DNA from: JABMMZ01 sp964438995
GTDB taxonomy: Bacteria; Bacteroidota; Bacteroidia; NS11-12g; UBA955
Assembly: GCA_964438995.1 (NCBI GenBank)
Contig: CAYTMQ010000006.1
Location: 62,001 to 126,000, forward strand
Direction of reading: 5' to 3'
Length of the DNA: 64,000 nucleotides
The notes under the pieces are model-generated. The model saw only the letters and a program-made list of their open reading frames with translations. It made no database searches and was not told the origin of the DNA. Position numbers and translations under genes: made by a program. Positions within the stretch are counted from its first letter, which is position 1. Each line of letters starts with the position of its first letter. Below, piece by piece: positions 26,487 to 33,296 of this stretch.

Positions 26487-27911
26487 TTAATTTGTCATTT
26501 CGGCCGCAAGGTTAATAAGTACGCCCTCTTCCAAAGGTCTGCCCATCAATTGCATGCCAATTGGCATATTGTTCTCAGGATGGATAGTAAATGGAATTGA
26601 CAATCCTGGAGTACCAGCTAAATTGGATTGAACTGTAAACAAATCGGCTAAATACATGGCAATTGGGTTGCTTGATTTTTCGCCAATTTTGAATGCAACT
26701 GTAGAAGTTGTTGGAGTAAGAATGATGTCGTACTGATCAAAAATTTCCATGGTTTTGTTTCTGATTAGTCGTCTTACTTTTTGGGCTTTTGTATAATAGG
26801 CATCATAGAAGTCGCTGGTAAGTACAAATGTACCTAACATGATTCTGCGTTTTACTTCTGGTCCGAAACCTTCAGTTCTAGATTTTTTGAAAGTTGATTC
26901 TAAATCGGTAGCGTTTTCGCTGCGATAACCATAAGTTAAGCCAGAGAAACGGCTAAGATTGCTGCTTGCTTCAGCAGTTGTAAGCACTTGGTAACAAGGC
27001 ACCATTTGGTCGAGGTATGGAAATGAGATACCTTCTACAGAGTGGCCATTGTGTATCAATTTATCAATAAACGATTGTGTTGCTTTTTTAATTTCAGGGT
27101 CTAATCCTGGATGTTCAAGACAATCGGTGATATAGGCGATTTTAAGTTTTTTGGTTTGAGCTGTAATTTGAATGTCAAAGCCTTTATCTTGAATCATGGT
27201 AGCATCATGTTCGTCGCTTCCAGATATGACATTTAGCAGCAGTGCCATGTCATCAGGAGAAGACGTAAATGGTCCGATTTGGTCGAAGCTGCTCGCAAAG
27301 GCTATCAAACCCCAGCGAGAAATTGCGCCATACGTAGGATACATGCCATAAATGCCAGTAAATGCGGCTGGTTGTCTGATAGAACCACCAGTATCACTAC
27401 CCAAAGAGGCAAGGCACATATCGGCTTGAACTGCAACTGCACTTCCGCCCGAACTACCACCTGGAACTCTAGAAGGGTCTATAGCGTTAAGCACAGGACC
27501 GTAAGCAGAATTCTCATTACTAGCGCCCATTGCAAACTCGTCGCAATTGGTTCTACCAATGATGATGGCATCTTCAGCCAAAAGACGTTCTACTACTGTT
27601 GAAGAAAATAGGGATTTAAAACCTTTAAGGATTTTTGATGAGGCGTTAGATTCGTGACCTTGATAGACGATGTTATCCTTAATGGCTATTACCATACCAG
27701 CTAGTTTTCCAGCAGAACCATTGTTGATTTTGTCTTGAATAACTAGGGCGTTCGACTTGGCTTCATCAGCAAACACTTCTAAAAAGGCATTTAGGTGCTT
27801 GTTTTTTTCAATTTGGTCGAGGTAATAAGATACCAACTCTGGTAAAGTAATACCAGAATCAGAAATGGATTTTTGGATGTCTTTGAGGGAAGAAAAACGC
27901 TTTTTCATCAA
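26487..27911 (-). CDS. gatA: Asp/Glu-tRNA amidotransferase subunit A
   Basis: The 474-residue amidase-signature protein releases ammonia from glutamine for conversion of Glu-tRNA(Gln) or Asp-tRNA(Asn). The Ser-cisSer-Lys triad is Lys78 (AIKDN), Ser153 (PGGSSGGSA) and Ser177 (DTGGSIRQP). The following segment GIYGMYPTYGAISRWGLIAFASSFDQIGP is the typical GatA block. Length is normal. gatB and gatC are not in the window. Two adjacent ATGs (27911, 27908) are possible starts. It follows tatA with a short gap and is probably co-transcribed. Confidence 0.95.
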   Translation of the reverse strand: MMKKRFSSLKDIQKSISDSGITLPELVSYYLDQIEKNKHLNAFLEVFADEAKSNALVIQDKINNGSAGKLAGMVIAIKDNIVYQGHESNASSKILKGFKSLFSSTVVERLLAEDAIIIGRTNCDEFAMGASNENSAYGPVLNAIDPSRVPGGSSGGSAVAVQADMCLASLGSDTGGSIRQPAAFTGIYGMYPTYGAISRWGLIAFASSFDQIGPFTSSPDDMALLLNVISGSDEHDATMIQDKGFDIQITAQTKKLKIAYITDCLEHPGLDPEIKKATQSFIDKLIHNGHSVEGISFPYLDQMVPCYQVLTTAEASSNLSRFSGLTYGYRSENATDLESTFKKSRTEGFGPEVKRRIMLGTFVLTSDFYDAYYTKAQKVRRLIRNKTMEIFDQYDIILTPTTSTVAFKIGEKSSNPIAMYLADLFTVQSNLAGTPGLSIPFTIHPENNMPIGMQLMGRPLEEGVLINLAAEMTN

Positions 27912-27925
27912 ACAGCTGAAAACAA

Positions 27926-28156
27926 TTACTTTTCTTCTGAATCCTTAGATTTAGCTTCTGAATCTTTTGATTTTTCTTTGATGCCTTTCTCGATTTCTGA
28001 TTTAACGTTGTTTTTAGCATCGTTAAATTCGCGGATACCATTGCCTAAACCACGCATTAATTCAGGAATTTTCTTGCCACCGAAGAAAATAAGTACTACT
28101 GCTATGATAAGGATGATCTCTGGAGCGCCGAGATTGCCTAAAAATAAAATTGACAT
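27926..28156 (-). CDS. tatA: Sec-independent translocase TatA/TatE
   Basis: Starting at the ATG at 28156 the protein has 76 residues: a short periplasmic N-terminus, one membrane helix (PEIILIIAVVLIFF), the hinge FGGKKIPEL, an amphipathic helix, and a charged tail with a repeated KSKDSE motif. It forms the pore of the twin-arginine translocase for folded proteins. The longer frame from 28201 is unlikely because a TACCTTTG promoter element (28177-28184) lies inside it. tatC is not adjacent. Confidence 0.93.
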   Translation of the reverse strand: MSILFLGNLGAPEIILIIAVVLIFFGGKKIPELMRGLGNGIREFNDAKNNVKSEIEKGIKEKSKDSEAKSKDSEEK

Positions 28157-28176
28157 ACTATTGCTTATTAATCCCG

Positions 28177-28184
28177 CAAAGGTA
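28177..28184 (-). promoter_or_regulatory. Minus-7 element for tatA-gatA
   Basis: The minus strand reads TACCTTTG (TAnnTTTG), 20 nt before the ATG at 28156. It decides between the two possible tatA starts. Confidence 0.5.
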
Positions 28185-28244
28185 TGGATTATTGAAAACA
28201 TTGAGAATAAAATTCATCGATTATTTTTTTTAAAAAAATTTTTA

Positions 28245-28252
28245 TAAGTTTG
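28245..28252 (+). promoter_or_regulatory. Minus-7 element for frr
   Basis: TAAGTTTG matches TAnnTTTG about 42 nt before the ATG of frr at 28295, in an AT-rich segment that also holds the divergent tatA promoter. Confidence 0.45.
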
Positions 28253-28294
28253 AGCAAATCTTTTGATTTGCAACTCGATTAACCAAATATAACC

Positions 28295-28858
28295 ATGAGT
28301 CAGACTTTAAGTGATGTTTTAAATGAATTTAGCAACAATTTAGACAAATGTATCAACCATACAAACCACGAATTTGCTAACATTCGCGCCGGAAAAGCTT
28401 CTCCCGCTATGCTAGAAAGTGTCGTTGTAGAATATTATGGTTCACCTGTGCCAATTTCTCAAGTAGCAAACATTTCCTCTCCAGATGTTAGAACCATTAT
28501 GGTTCAACCTTGGGAGAAAAACATCATCAATGACATTGAAAGAGCCATCATAAACAGCAATTTAGGTTTTGCTCCTGGCAACGACGGCAATGTCATCCGT
28601 ATCACAATTCCACCAATGACGGAAGAAAGACGTCAACAATTGGTGAAAATGGTAAAGCAAGAAGGTGAAGCTAGTAAAATAGTTGCTAGAAACTACCGCA
28701 AAGACACCAACGAAAAGATTAAAAAACTTCAAAAAGATGGTCTTAGCGAGGATGAAGCTAAGGATGCTGAAACCAAAGTTCAAAAACAGTTGGATGCTGT
28801 CATCGTTAAAATAGACGCTCTGATTGTTGAGAAAGAAAAGGAAATCATGACGGTTTAA
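28295..28858 (+). CDS. frr: Ribosome recycling factor
   Basis: The 187-residue protein splits post-termination ribosomes together with EF-G. The helical domain I and the beta domain II are recognisable from FANIRAGKASPAML, VVEYYGSPVPISQVANIS, PWEKNIINDIERAI, IPPMTEERRQQLVK and the C-terminal helix. Length matches the family exactly. It is monocistronic here, with its own promoter-like element; uridylate kinase, its common neighbour, is absent. Confidence 0.97.
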   Translation: MSQTLSDVLNEFSNNLDKCINHTNHEFANIRAGKASPAMLESVVVEYYGSPVPISQVANISSPDVRTIMVQPWEKNIINDIERAIINSNLGFAPGNDGNVIRITIPPMTEERRQQLVKMVKQEGEASKIVARNYRKDTNEKIKKLQKDGLSEDEAKDAETKVQKQLDAVIVKIDALIVEKEKEIMTV

Positions 28859-28953
28859 CTCTTTGTTCTAATTTAGTTGTTTGTGATTCACTTTCTTAAC
28901 TAATTATCTGCAACAATTCTTATTTTTTTAACTTTTGTGTAACTCAAGTTCCT

Positions 28954-28961
28954 TAATTTTG
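28954..28961 (+). promoter_or_regulatory. Promoter for the DUF937-like gene
   Basis: TAATTTTG (TAnnTTTG) with a TTTTG minus-33 candidate at 28933-28937, 16 nt upstream of it. The ATG follows 17 nt later at 28979. Confidence 0.5.
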
Positions 28962-28978
28962 AAGGAAATTACAATCGT

Positions 28979-29413
28979 ATGTTCGAAAATTTAATCAATC
29001 TAGTAAAAGAGCACGCCGGTGATGCTATCATCAACAACCCTGCAATTCCAAATGAAAAAAACGATGCTGCCATTGGTGCAACTTCTGAAGGTATTATGGA
29101 CCATCTGAAAAATTTAGGCGCTAGCGGTGGTATTGGTGCTATAACAGACTTGTTTAAAGGCGGTAACATTGCCCAAAACCCTGAAATTTCTAATATCGCT
29201 GGAAGTGTTGCTGGTAAACTAGCAAGTAATTTTGGTATCAGTGCCGACCAAGCTGAGGGCATCGCTAAAAATTTGATTCCTCAAGTAATGGAGAAATTCG
29301 TCAATAAAACCAACGACCCAAATGACAATAGTTTCGATTTACAAGATGTAATGGGTAAACTTTCTGGCGGCAACTTGGGTGGTTTGATGGACAAAGTAAA
29401 AGGACTGTTTTAA
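28979..29413 (+). CDS. DUF937-like small protein, 144 aa
   Basis: The 144-residue protein is Gly/Asn/Ala-rich with repeated short helices, for example NLGASGGIGAITDLFKGG, and a terminal GGNLGGLMDKVKGLF. It has no signal peptide or membrane segment. The pattern resembles DUF937-type proteins, whose function is unknown. It stands alone after frr and converges on a GNAT gene with a 4-bp overlap at the stop codons. Confidence 0.7.
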   Translation: MFENLINLVKEHAGDAIINNPAIPNEKNDAAIGATSEGIMDHLKNLGASGGIGAITDLFKGGNIAQNPEISNIAGSVAGKLASNFGISADQAEGIAKNLIPQVMEKFVNKTNDPNDNSFDLQDVMGKLSGGNLGGLMDKVKGLF

Positions 29414-29943
29414 ACAGACTTTAACTTCCCGAAAATCAAAGAATCTTCGTATTTGCCATCTATATAATAATGGGATTTTAGATGGCCTTCTTGTTCAAAA
29501 CCAAAATGCTTTATAATGCTTAACGAAGGTATATTCTTCGGACTTATCAAAGCTTCAATTCTTTTTAAATGCATGTTTTTGAATCCGTATTCAATTACAC
29601 GCTCTACGGCTTCTGTCATGTAGCCTTTGTTTTTATCCTCATCACTATTGATGTTATAACCTATTTCTGCTCTGCTATGGTCTTTGTACCAGTTGTGTAA
29701 ACCGACACCGCCAATAATTCTATCTTCACTTTTTAAAATGATTTTGAAAAGTATCATAGAAGTTCTGTAGGTTGTATAACCACCATCAGATTTGGCTTTG
29801 TCTCTATTGTACTCTTCATCACTATATAAGCCTAAGTGCTTTTTAACAACAACTTTGGGGTATTGGTCAAAGAGTGTCTTTAGTATTTCTGGTGTAAATT
29901 TTCTGAGAATGAGTCGCTCAGTTTCTAATTCTTCGAATTGCAT
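29410..29943 (-). CDS. GNAT acetyltransferase, RimJ/RimL type
   Basis: The 177-residue protein has the RimJ/RimL-like N-terminus (ETERLILRKFTPE) and the acetyl-CoA region (AEIGYNINSDEDKNKGYMTEAV, then GFKNMHLKRIEALISPKN). Such enzymes acetylate N-termini or small molecules; the substrate here is not known. It is the last gene of a three-gene minus-strand unit in which every junction is a TAATG overlap. Confidence 0.85.
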   Translation of the reverse strand: MQFEELETERLILRKFTPEILKTLFDQYPKVVVKKHLGLYSDEEYNRDKAKSDGGYTTYRTSMILFKIILKSEDRIIGGVGLHNWYKDHSRAEIGYNINSDEDKNKGYMTEAVERVIEYGFKNMHLKRIEALISPKNIPSLSIIKHFGFEQEGHLKSHYYIDGKYEDSLIFGKLKSV

Positions 29944-30401
29944 TAGTTGAGTTTTTCTAGTTGATGTAAGTGGAAATTATCTGCCCAAAAATGGTCTTTT
30001 GTTTGAACGAGTTGAAAGCCTTTTTTCTCGTAAAATTTACTTGTGAGTTGCGAAGTTCGGACAACTATGCTTTTGATGTTAGAGTTGTCTTTAAGCAAAT
30101 TCATGCGGTGCTTTACTAAGAGAGTGCCAAATCCAGCGCCTTGGAATTCTGGATGCACGATGTCCCAACTCAAACGCGCAATGTGTTCATCTGGAAAGTA
30201 ATTAATGCCTCCACAGGCAATAAGTGAATTGTTGATTTCTATGACGAAATAATCTTCTTTTTTGTGTTGTAAATAGTCTTGAAGTTCTGCGAATTCTTTA
30301 GGAGCAAAGTAGTATGGAGAGTTTAGTTTGAAAAGTTCACACACTGCTTCAAAGTCCGACTCTTTATAGCTTCTTAAATGGTATGGAGATTCTGAAGACA
30401 T
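29943..30401 (-). CDS. GNAT acetyltransferase
   Basis: The 152-residue protein has the GNAT fold signature: SWDIVHPEFQGAGFGTLLVKHRMN binds acetyl-CoA, and FYEKKGFQLVQT is the C-terminal strand-helix. The N-terminus (YHLRSYKESDFEAVCELF) is typical. The substrate is unknown. Its ATG lies in the stop codon of the lipoprotein gene and its own stop in the ATG of the next GNAT gene. Confidence 0.85.
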   Translation of the reverse strand: MSSESPYHLRSYKESDFEAVCELFKLNSPYYFAPKEFAELQDYLQHKKEDYFVIEINNSLIACGGINYFPDEHIARLSWDIVHPEFQGAGFGTLLVKHRMNLLKDNSNIKSIVVRTSQLTSKFYEKKGFQLVQTKDHFWADNFHLHQLEKLN

Positions 30402-31027
30402 TAAAATTGATGGTTGTTAAGAGCAGTGACTGTGTAGTACAATAATTTGTTTTCCGAATAGTGTAATTCTCTTTCACAGATGAAGCCAATTTTATAGCCA
30501 TAATACCGTTCATATACTGTTTGATCACCATTGGTATAGGTTGTAATCAAAACGGTTTTTATGCAATTGGTGCTAGAGTAGTTGGGTGTGTATTTACAAT
30601 ATTGATATCCTTTGTATTGATAAGTTTTTTGGTTGAAATTTGAATTGGTAATCGAGTGGATCAAAGCTGAGTCGCTAACACAATCAACACTATCGTAATT
30701 GATGAGTATTCTATCACCACAACAACCTAAAGTGTTTCGAGAGTTGCTCCAGTAGTACATGCTATAGATATTAGAGCCCATATAAAAATTAAGCGCATTG
30801 CTATCGGCACTGTATACGCCGTGAATAGGGTAGCTAGAAATGGCTTTCGAGGTGCTATCATATTCTGTCACTTGAAAGAACCATTGTCTTCCATTTTGCA
30901 TAGGGTAGTAATTGTAAAAATCAGTGTATTTTTCATAAGGATTTTTAACAAAGTCTATTACTTGAGGTTCTTTTTTGCAGGCTATAAAAGCGGTAATGAT
31001 GAATAAAAATAAATAAGTATGTTTCAT
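30401..31027 (-). CDS. Hypothetical lipoprotein, 208 aa
   Basis: The N-terminus (MKHTYLFLFIITAFIAC) is a lipoprotein signal with Cys17 as the likely lipidated residue, so the protein should sit in the inner or outer membrane facing the periplasm. The mature part is Tyr/Ser/Asn-rich (DFYNYYPMQNGRQWFF, YYGYKIGFICERELHY) with no known domain visible. It is the first gene of a TAATG-coupled unit with two GNAT acetyltransferases, but nothing indicates a shared pathway. Confidence 0.75.
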   Translation of the reverse strand: MKHTYLFLFIITAFIACKKEPQVIDFVKNPYEKYTDFYNYYPMQNGRQWFFQVTEYDSTSKAISSYPIHGVYSADSNALNFYMGSNIYSMYYWSNSRNTLGCCGDRILINYDSVDCVSDSALIHSITNSNFNQKTYQYKGYQYCKYTPNYSSTNCIKTVLITTYTNGDQTVYERYYGYKIGFICERELHYSENKLLYYTVTALNNHQF

Positions 31028-31518
31028 AGAATTATGATTTGTTGTAAAAATAACGAAATGACATTAAAATTGTTACATTGATTTCAAATAAAAACAAAAA
31101 AGCCATTGTGTAGGTAAACACAACAGCTTTCTTGCATCAGCGTATGAAATGGGAAATCAGAGAGATTAAGCCTCCAAAAAATTGAGCGATTTTTCGGGTG
31201 GGCTGCTTTCTTAGTTATCGCATTCGGTTATATGACGTATATGGAAACTAAAACGTTTCAATAAAAATCAATTATGACTAAAATTTGACAAAAAAGCTGG
31301 AAAAGGGGTTAAAAATGGGAGAACATACAGAAGTTCATACAAAAGATTCTTAATTAAGAAAACACATTAGAAATGTTCTTTAGATGAGTAAGTTGAGATA
31401 ATTGGCTTAATGTCGGGACTTCTATCTTTAATTTAGAATTGCTGAGAATTTTATTTTACTATAATTACGCTTTGGGTCTCACCCTGTATCGTAAAAAACC
31501 TTAAGAATTTGCATGAAA
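31028..31518. other. Gene-poor stretch with one imperfect hairpin and a broken mini-ORF
   Basis: No intact gene longer than about 25 codons is convincing here. A hairpin at 31099-31130 (AAAGC/GCTTT and TTGTGT/ACACAA arms around a small internal loop) is followed on the minus strand by a T-rich run, so it may terminate minus-strand transcription. A plus-strand frame from ATG 31144 stops at 31185. The +1 frame then reads a hydrophobic segment (FFGWAAFLVIAFGYMTYM) up to 31264, as if a single base in an A6 run interrupts a 39-aa membrane peptide. Confidence 0.4.
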
Positions 31519-31547
31519 AAAACCCTGAATATTGTTTTCAGGGTTTT
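31519..31547 (-). terminator. Intrinsic terminator after tRNA-Arg
   Basis: AAAACCCTGAA pairs with TTCAGGGTTTT around a 7-nt loop (11-bp stem). On the minus strand it is followed by a run of eight T (including the stem end), 13 bp beyond the 3' end of the tRNA. Confidence 0.8.
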
Positions 31548-31560
31548 CTCTGCTATAGGG

Positions 31561-31632
31561 TAGCCTTATCAGGAATCGAACCTGAATCTTGAGTTCCGGA
31601 AACTCTCATTCTATCCATTGAACTATAAGGCC
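31561..31632 (-). tRNA. tRNA-Arg(CCG)
   Basis: The minus strand folds into a 72-nt cloverleaf: acceptor stem GGCCTTA/TAAGGCT (one G-U), D-arm GTTC/GAAT with GGATA loop, an anticodon stem of four good pairs, loop TTCCGGA with anticodon CCG (31597-31599), and T-arm TCAGG/CCTGA with loop TTCGATT. The discriminator is A; the 3' CCA is not encoded (ACCC follows). A TAAATTTG element lies 10 nt upstream and a strong terminator downstream. CCG reads the arginine codon CGG. Confidence 0.92.
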
Positions 31633-31642
31633 TTATTCATTG

Positions 31643-31650
31643 CAAATTTA
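31643..31650 (-). promoter_or_regulatory. Minus-7 element for tRNA-Arg
   Basis: The minus strand reads TAAATTTG (TAnnTTTG), 10 nt before the tRNA 5' end, as expected for a short primary leader. Confidence 0.5.
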
Positions 31651-31754
31651 ATACAATAAAAATTATGAAAATCCTTTTAATCATTTATTTCTACTTGAAC
31701 GACTTTATTGAAGTTTTCGAAATGTTTTAACTATGAATCAATGTAATTTGAAAT

Positions 31755-31994
31755 GTGAAAGCTATAGGTCATTTAGCTGGATGGACAAATGAAATTGGAA
31801 AAGAAAGAAGTAAAAGAGGTGTTAGAAAGGAATTGAAAAATAAGGGTAAGACTTATAGATTCTGCGATTTGATGTCAAGTCATATGATGCGCAGAACTGC
31901 CATAACGACTTTATTGGTAAACGGTATGCCAGAACCCCTAGTAAGGAAAATTTCTGGACATGCACCTAGACAACAATTCAGTATTTGCATGTAA
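31755..31994 (+). pseudogene. Tyrosine recombinase (integrase) remnant
   Basis: The 79-residue frame from a GTG matches only the C-terminal catalytic part of Bacteroidota tyrosine recombinases. The box II HxxR equivalent is SSHMMRRTAITTLLVNGMPE, and VRKISGHA carries the next conserved His. The arm-binding and core N-terminal domains are missing and the frame stops before the catalytic tyrosine, so it is a dead fragment. It lies 120 bp from tRNA-Arg, a common integration site, but on the 5' side of the tRNA, which is not the usual arrangement. Confidence 0.7.
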
Positions 31995-32060
31995 GATGGT
32001 GGTGGTGCGGAAGTGCTGAAAAGTTGAGATACATCAACCCAAAGAATTTCCACGTAGCTT

Positions 32061-32109
32061 CGCGATTTATCGCGTTTTATTCGAATTTCAAAGGTGTGAT
32101 GAATCACAC
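32061..32109. repeat. Two short perfect palindromes upstream of fic
   Basis: CGCGAT-TT-ATCGCG (32061-32074) and GTGTGAT-GA-ATCACAC (32094-32109) lie between the integrase remnant and the fic operator. The first is followed by TTTTAT and could form a weak terminator. The second resembles a CRP-like half-site pair but with spacing 4 instead of 6. Confidence 0.55.
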
Positions 32110-32158
32110 GATTGCGAGAATTATTTTATTTGCACAATTGAATTAGAAAGTTTAATTT

Positions 32159-32182
32159 TGATAGTATCATTTGATACTATCA
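32159..32182. promoter_or_regulatory. Tandem palindromic operator of the fic gene
   Basis: Two 11-bp palindromes TGATAgTATCA and TGATAcTATCA are separated by TT, so the 24-bp block is also one perfect inverted repeat with 11-bp arms. It ends 4 nt before the fic ATG at 32187. A repressor bound here would block initiation. The obvious candidate is the C-terminal winged-helix-like part of the Fic protein itself, but this is inference. Confidence 0.7.
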
Positions 32183-32186
32183 GAGC

Positions 32187-33149
32187 ATGAAACCACCTTA
32201 TACCATAACAAGTACTATTTTACATTTTATTACAGCTATTTCCGAAAAGTTAGGGGCAATTAACGCCATACATTTAAATAAACCACCTACCAAATTAAGA
32301 AAGAAAAACAGAATCAAGACCATACAATCTTCTTTAGAAATTGAAGGCAATACACTCACAGAACAACAAATTACGGCTTTATTAGAAAATAGAAGAGTGA
32401 TAGCCCCTAAAACAGATATACTTGAAGTACAGAATGCTATAAATGTATATGAACAATTGCACAAGTTTAATCCTTATAAATTAATTGATTTAGAAAAAGC
32501 ACATGGTATATTAATGAATAAATTAATAGAAAATGCTGGTAAATTAAGAACTACTAATGTTGGAATTGTAAAAGGTTCAAAAGTTGAGCATATTGCACCA
32601 AATGGATCGATGGTAAAAGGCTTAATGAAAGATTTGTTTAATTATTTAAAAAAAGATAAAGATGTATTATTGATTAAAAGTTGTGTTTTTCATTATGAGT
32701 TTGAATACATACATCCATTTGTTGATGGTAATGGCAGAATGGGTAGACTTTGGCAAACATTGCTCTTAATGCAACAATATCCAGTGTTTGAATTTTTGCC
32801 TATTGAGCATTTAATTAAAATTAGACAAAAAGAATATTACAATTCGCTTTCCATTTCTGATAAAAATGGTCATTCAACACCTTTTATTGAGTTTATGCTC
32901 GAAATCATTTCAGATGCATTAGATGAACTATTGCAATCTCAAAACGAAACATTGAGATCGTCTGATAGAATTACTTTATTTAAAGAAAAAATAGGCACTA
33001 AAACCTTTAGCAGAAAGGATTACTTAAATGCTTTTAAAAACATCTCTGCACCTACTGCTAGTCGAGATTTGGCATGGGCTGTTGGACAAAAACTATTGAG
33101 CAAAAAAGGCGATAAAAGAATGGCAGTTTATGAATTTAAGTCATCTTAA
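32187..33149 (+). CDS. Fic-domain protein (AMP-transferase type)
   Basis: The 320-residue protein has an N-terminal Fic_N region carrying the inhibitory motif SLEIEG ([S/T]xxxE[G/N]), the catalytic Fic motif HPFVDGNGRMGRLW (about residues 177-190), and a C-terminal winged-helix-like segment (FSRKDYLNAFKNISAPTASRDLAW). Fic enzymes transfer AMP to hydroxyl groups of target proteins; the internal helix keeps this type silent. It stands alone after a tRNA/integrase scar with a tandem operator, as expected for a mobile or self-regulated stress gene. No separate antitoxin is needed in this class. The region is more AT-rich than its surroundings. Confidence 0.9.
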   Translation: MKPPYTITSTILHFITAISEKLGAINAIHLNKPPTKLRKKNRIKTIQSSLEIEGNTLTEQQITALLENRRVIAPKTDILEVQNAINVYEQLHKFNPYKLIDLEKAHGILMNKLIENAGKLRTTNVGIVKGSKVEHIAPNGSMVKGLMKDLFNYLKKDKDVLLIKSCVFHYEFEYIHPFVDGNGRMGRLWQTLLLMQQYPVFEFLPIEHLIKIRQKEYYNSLSISDKNGHSTPFIEFMLEIISDALDELLQSQNETLRSSDRITLFKEKIGTKTFSRKDYLNAFKNISAPTASRDLAWAVGQKLLSKKGDKRMAVYEFKSS

Positions 33150-33296
33150 TGGCTGTTATTTAACACTTTTGAGATTTTATTGAATTCATAGATCAATTCA
33201 ATTTTTGGGCTTGAATGCATTCTATTGTTTAAATTTCCATCTACCCCAAGCAACATTTTTCAAATTGCTGTTGTCTTTCTTTCAAATCAGCAGCCT

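Noticed and set aside
31561..31994. attL/attR-type integration at the tRNA-Arg 3' end
   Set aside because: The integrase fragment lies on the 5' side of the tRNA and I cannot see a repeated copy of the tRNA 3' end in the window.
31880..32107. Minus-strand frame of 75 codons overlapping the integrase remnant
   Set aside because: It is a shadow of the remnant and its downstream palindromes, with no family-like content.
32187..33149. Fic gene as part of a classical two-gene toxin-antitoxin pair
   Set aside because: The inhibitory helix motif (SLEIEG) is inside the same protein, and no small antitoxin frame precedes it.
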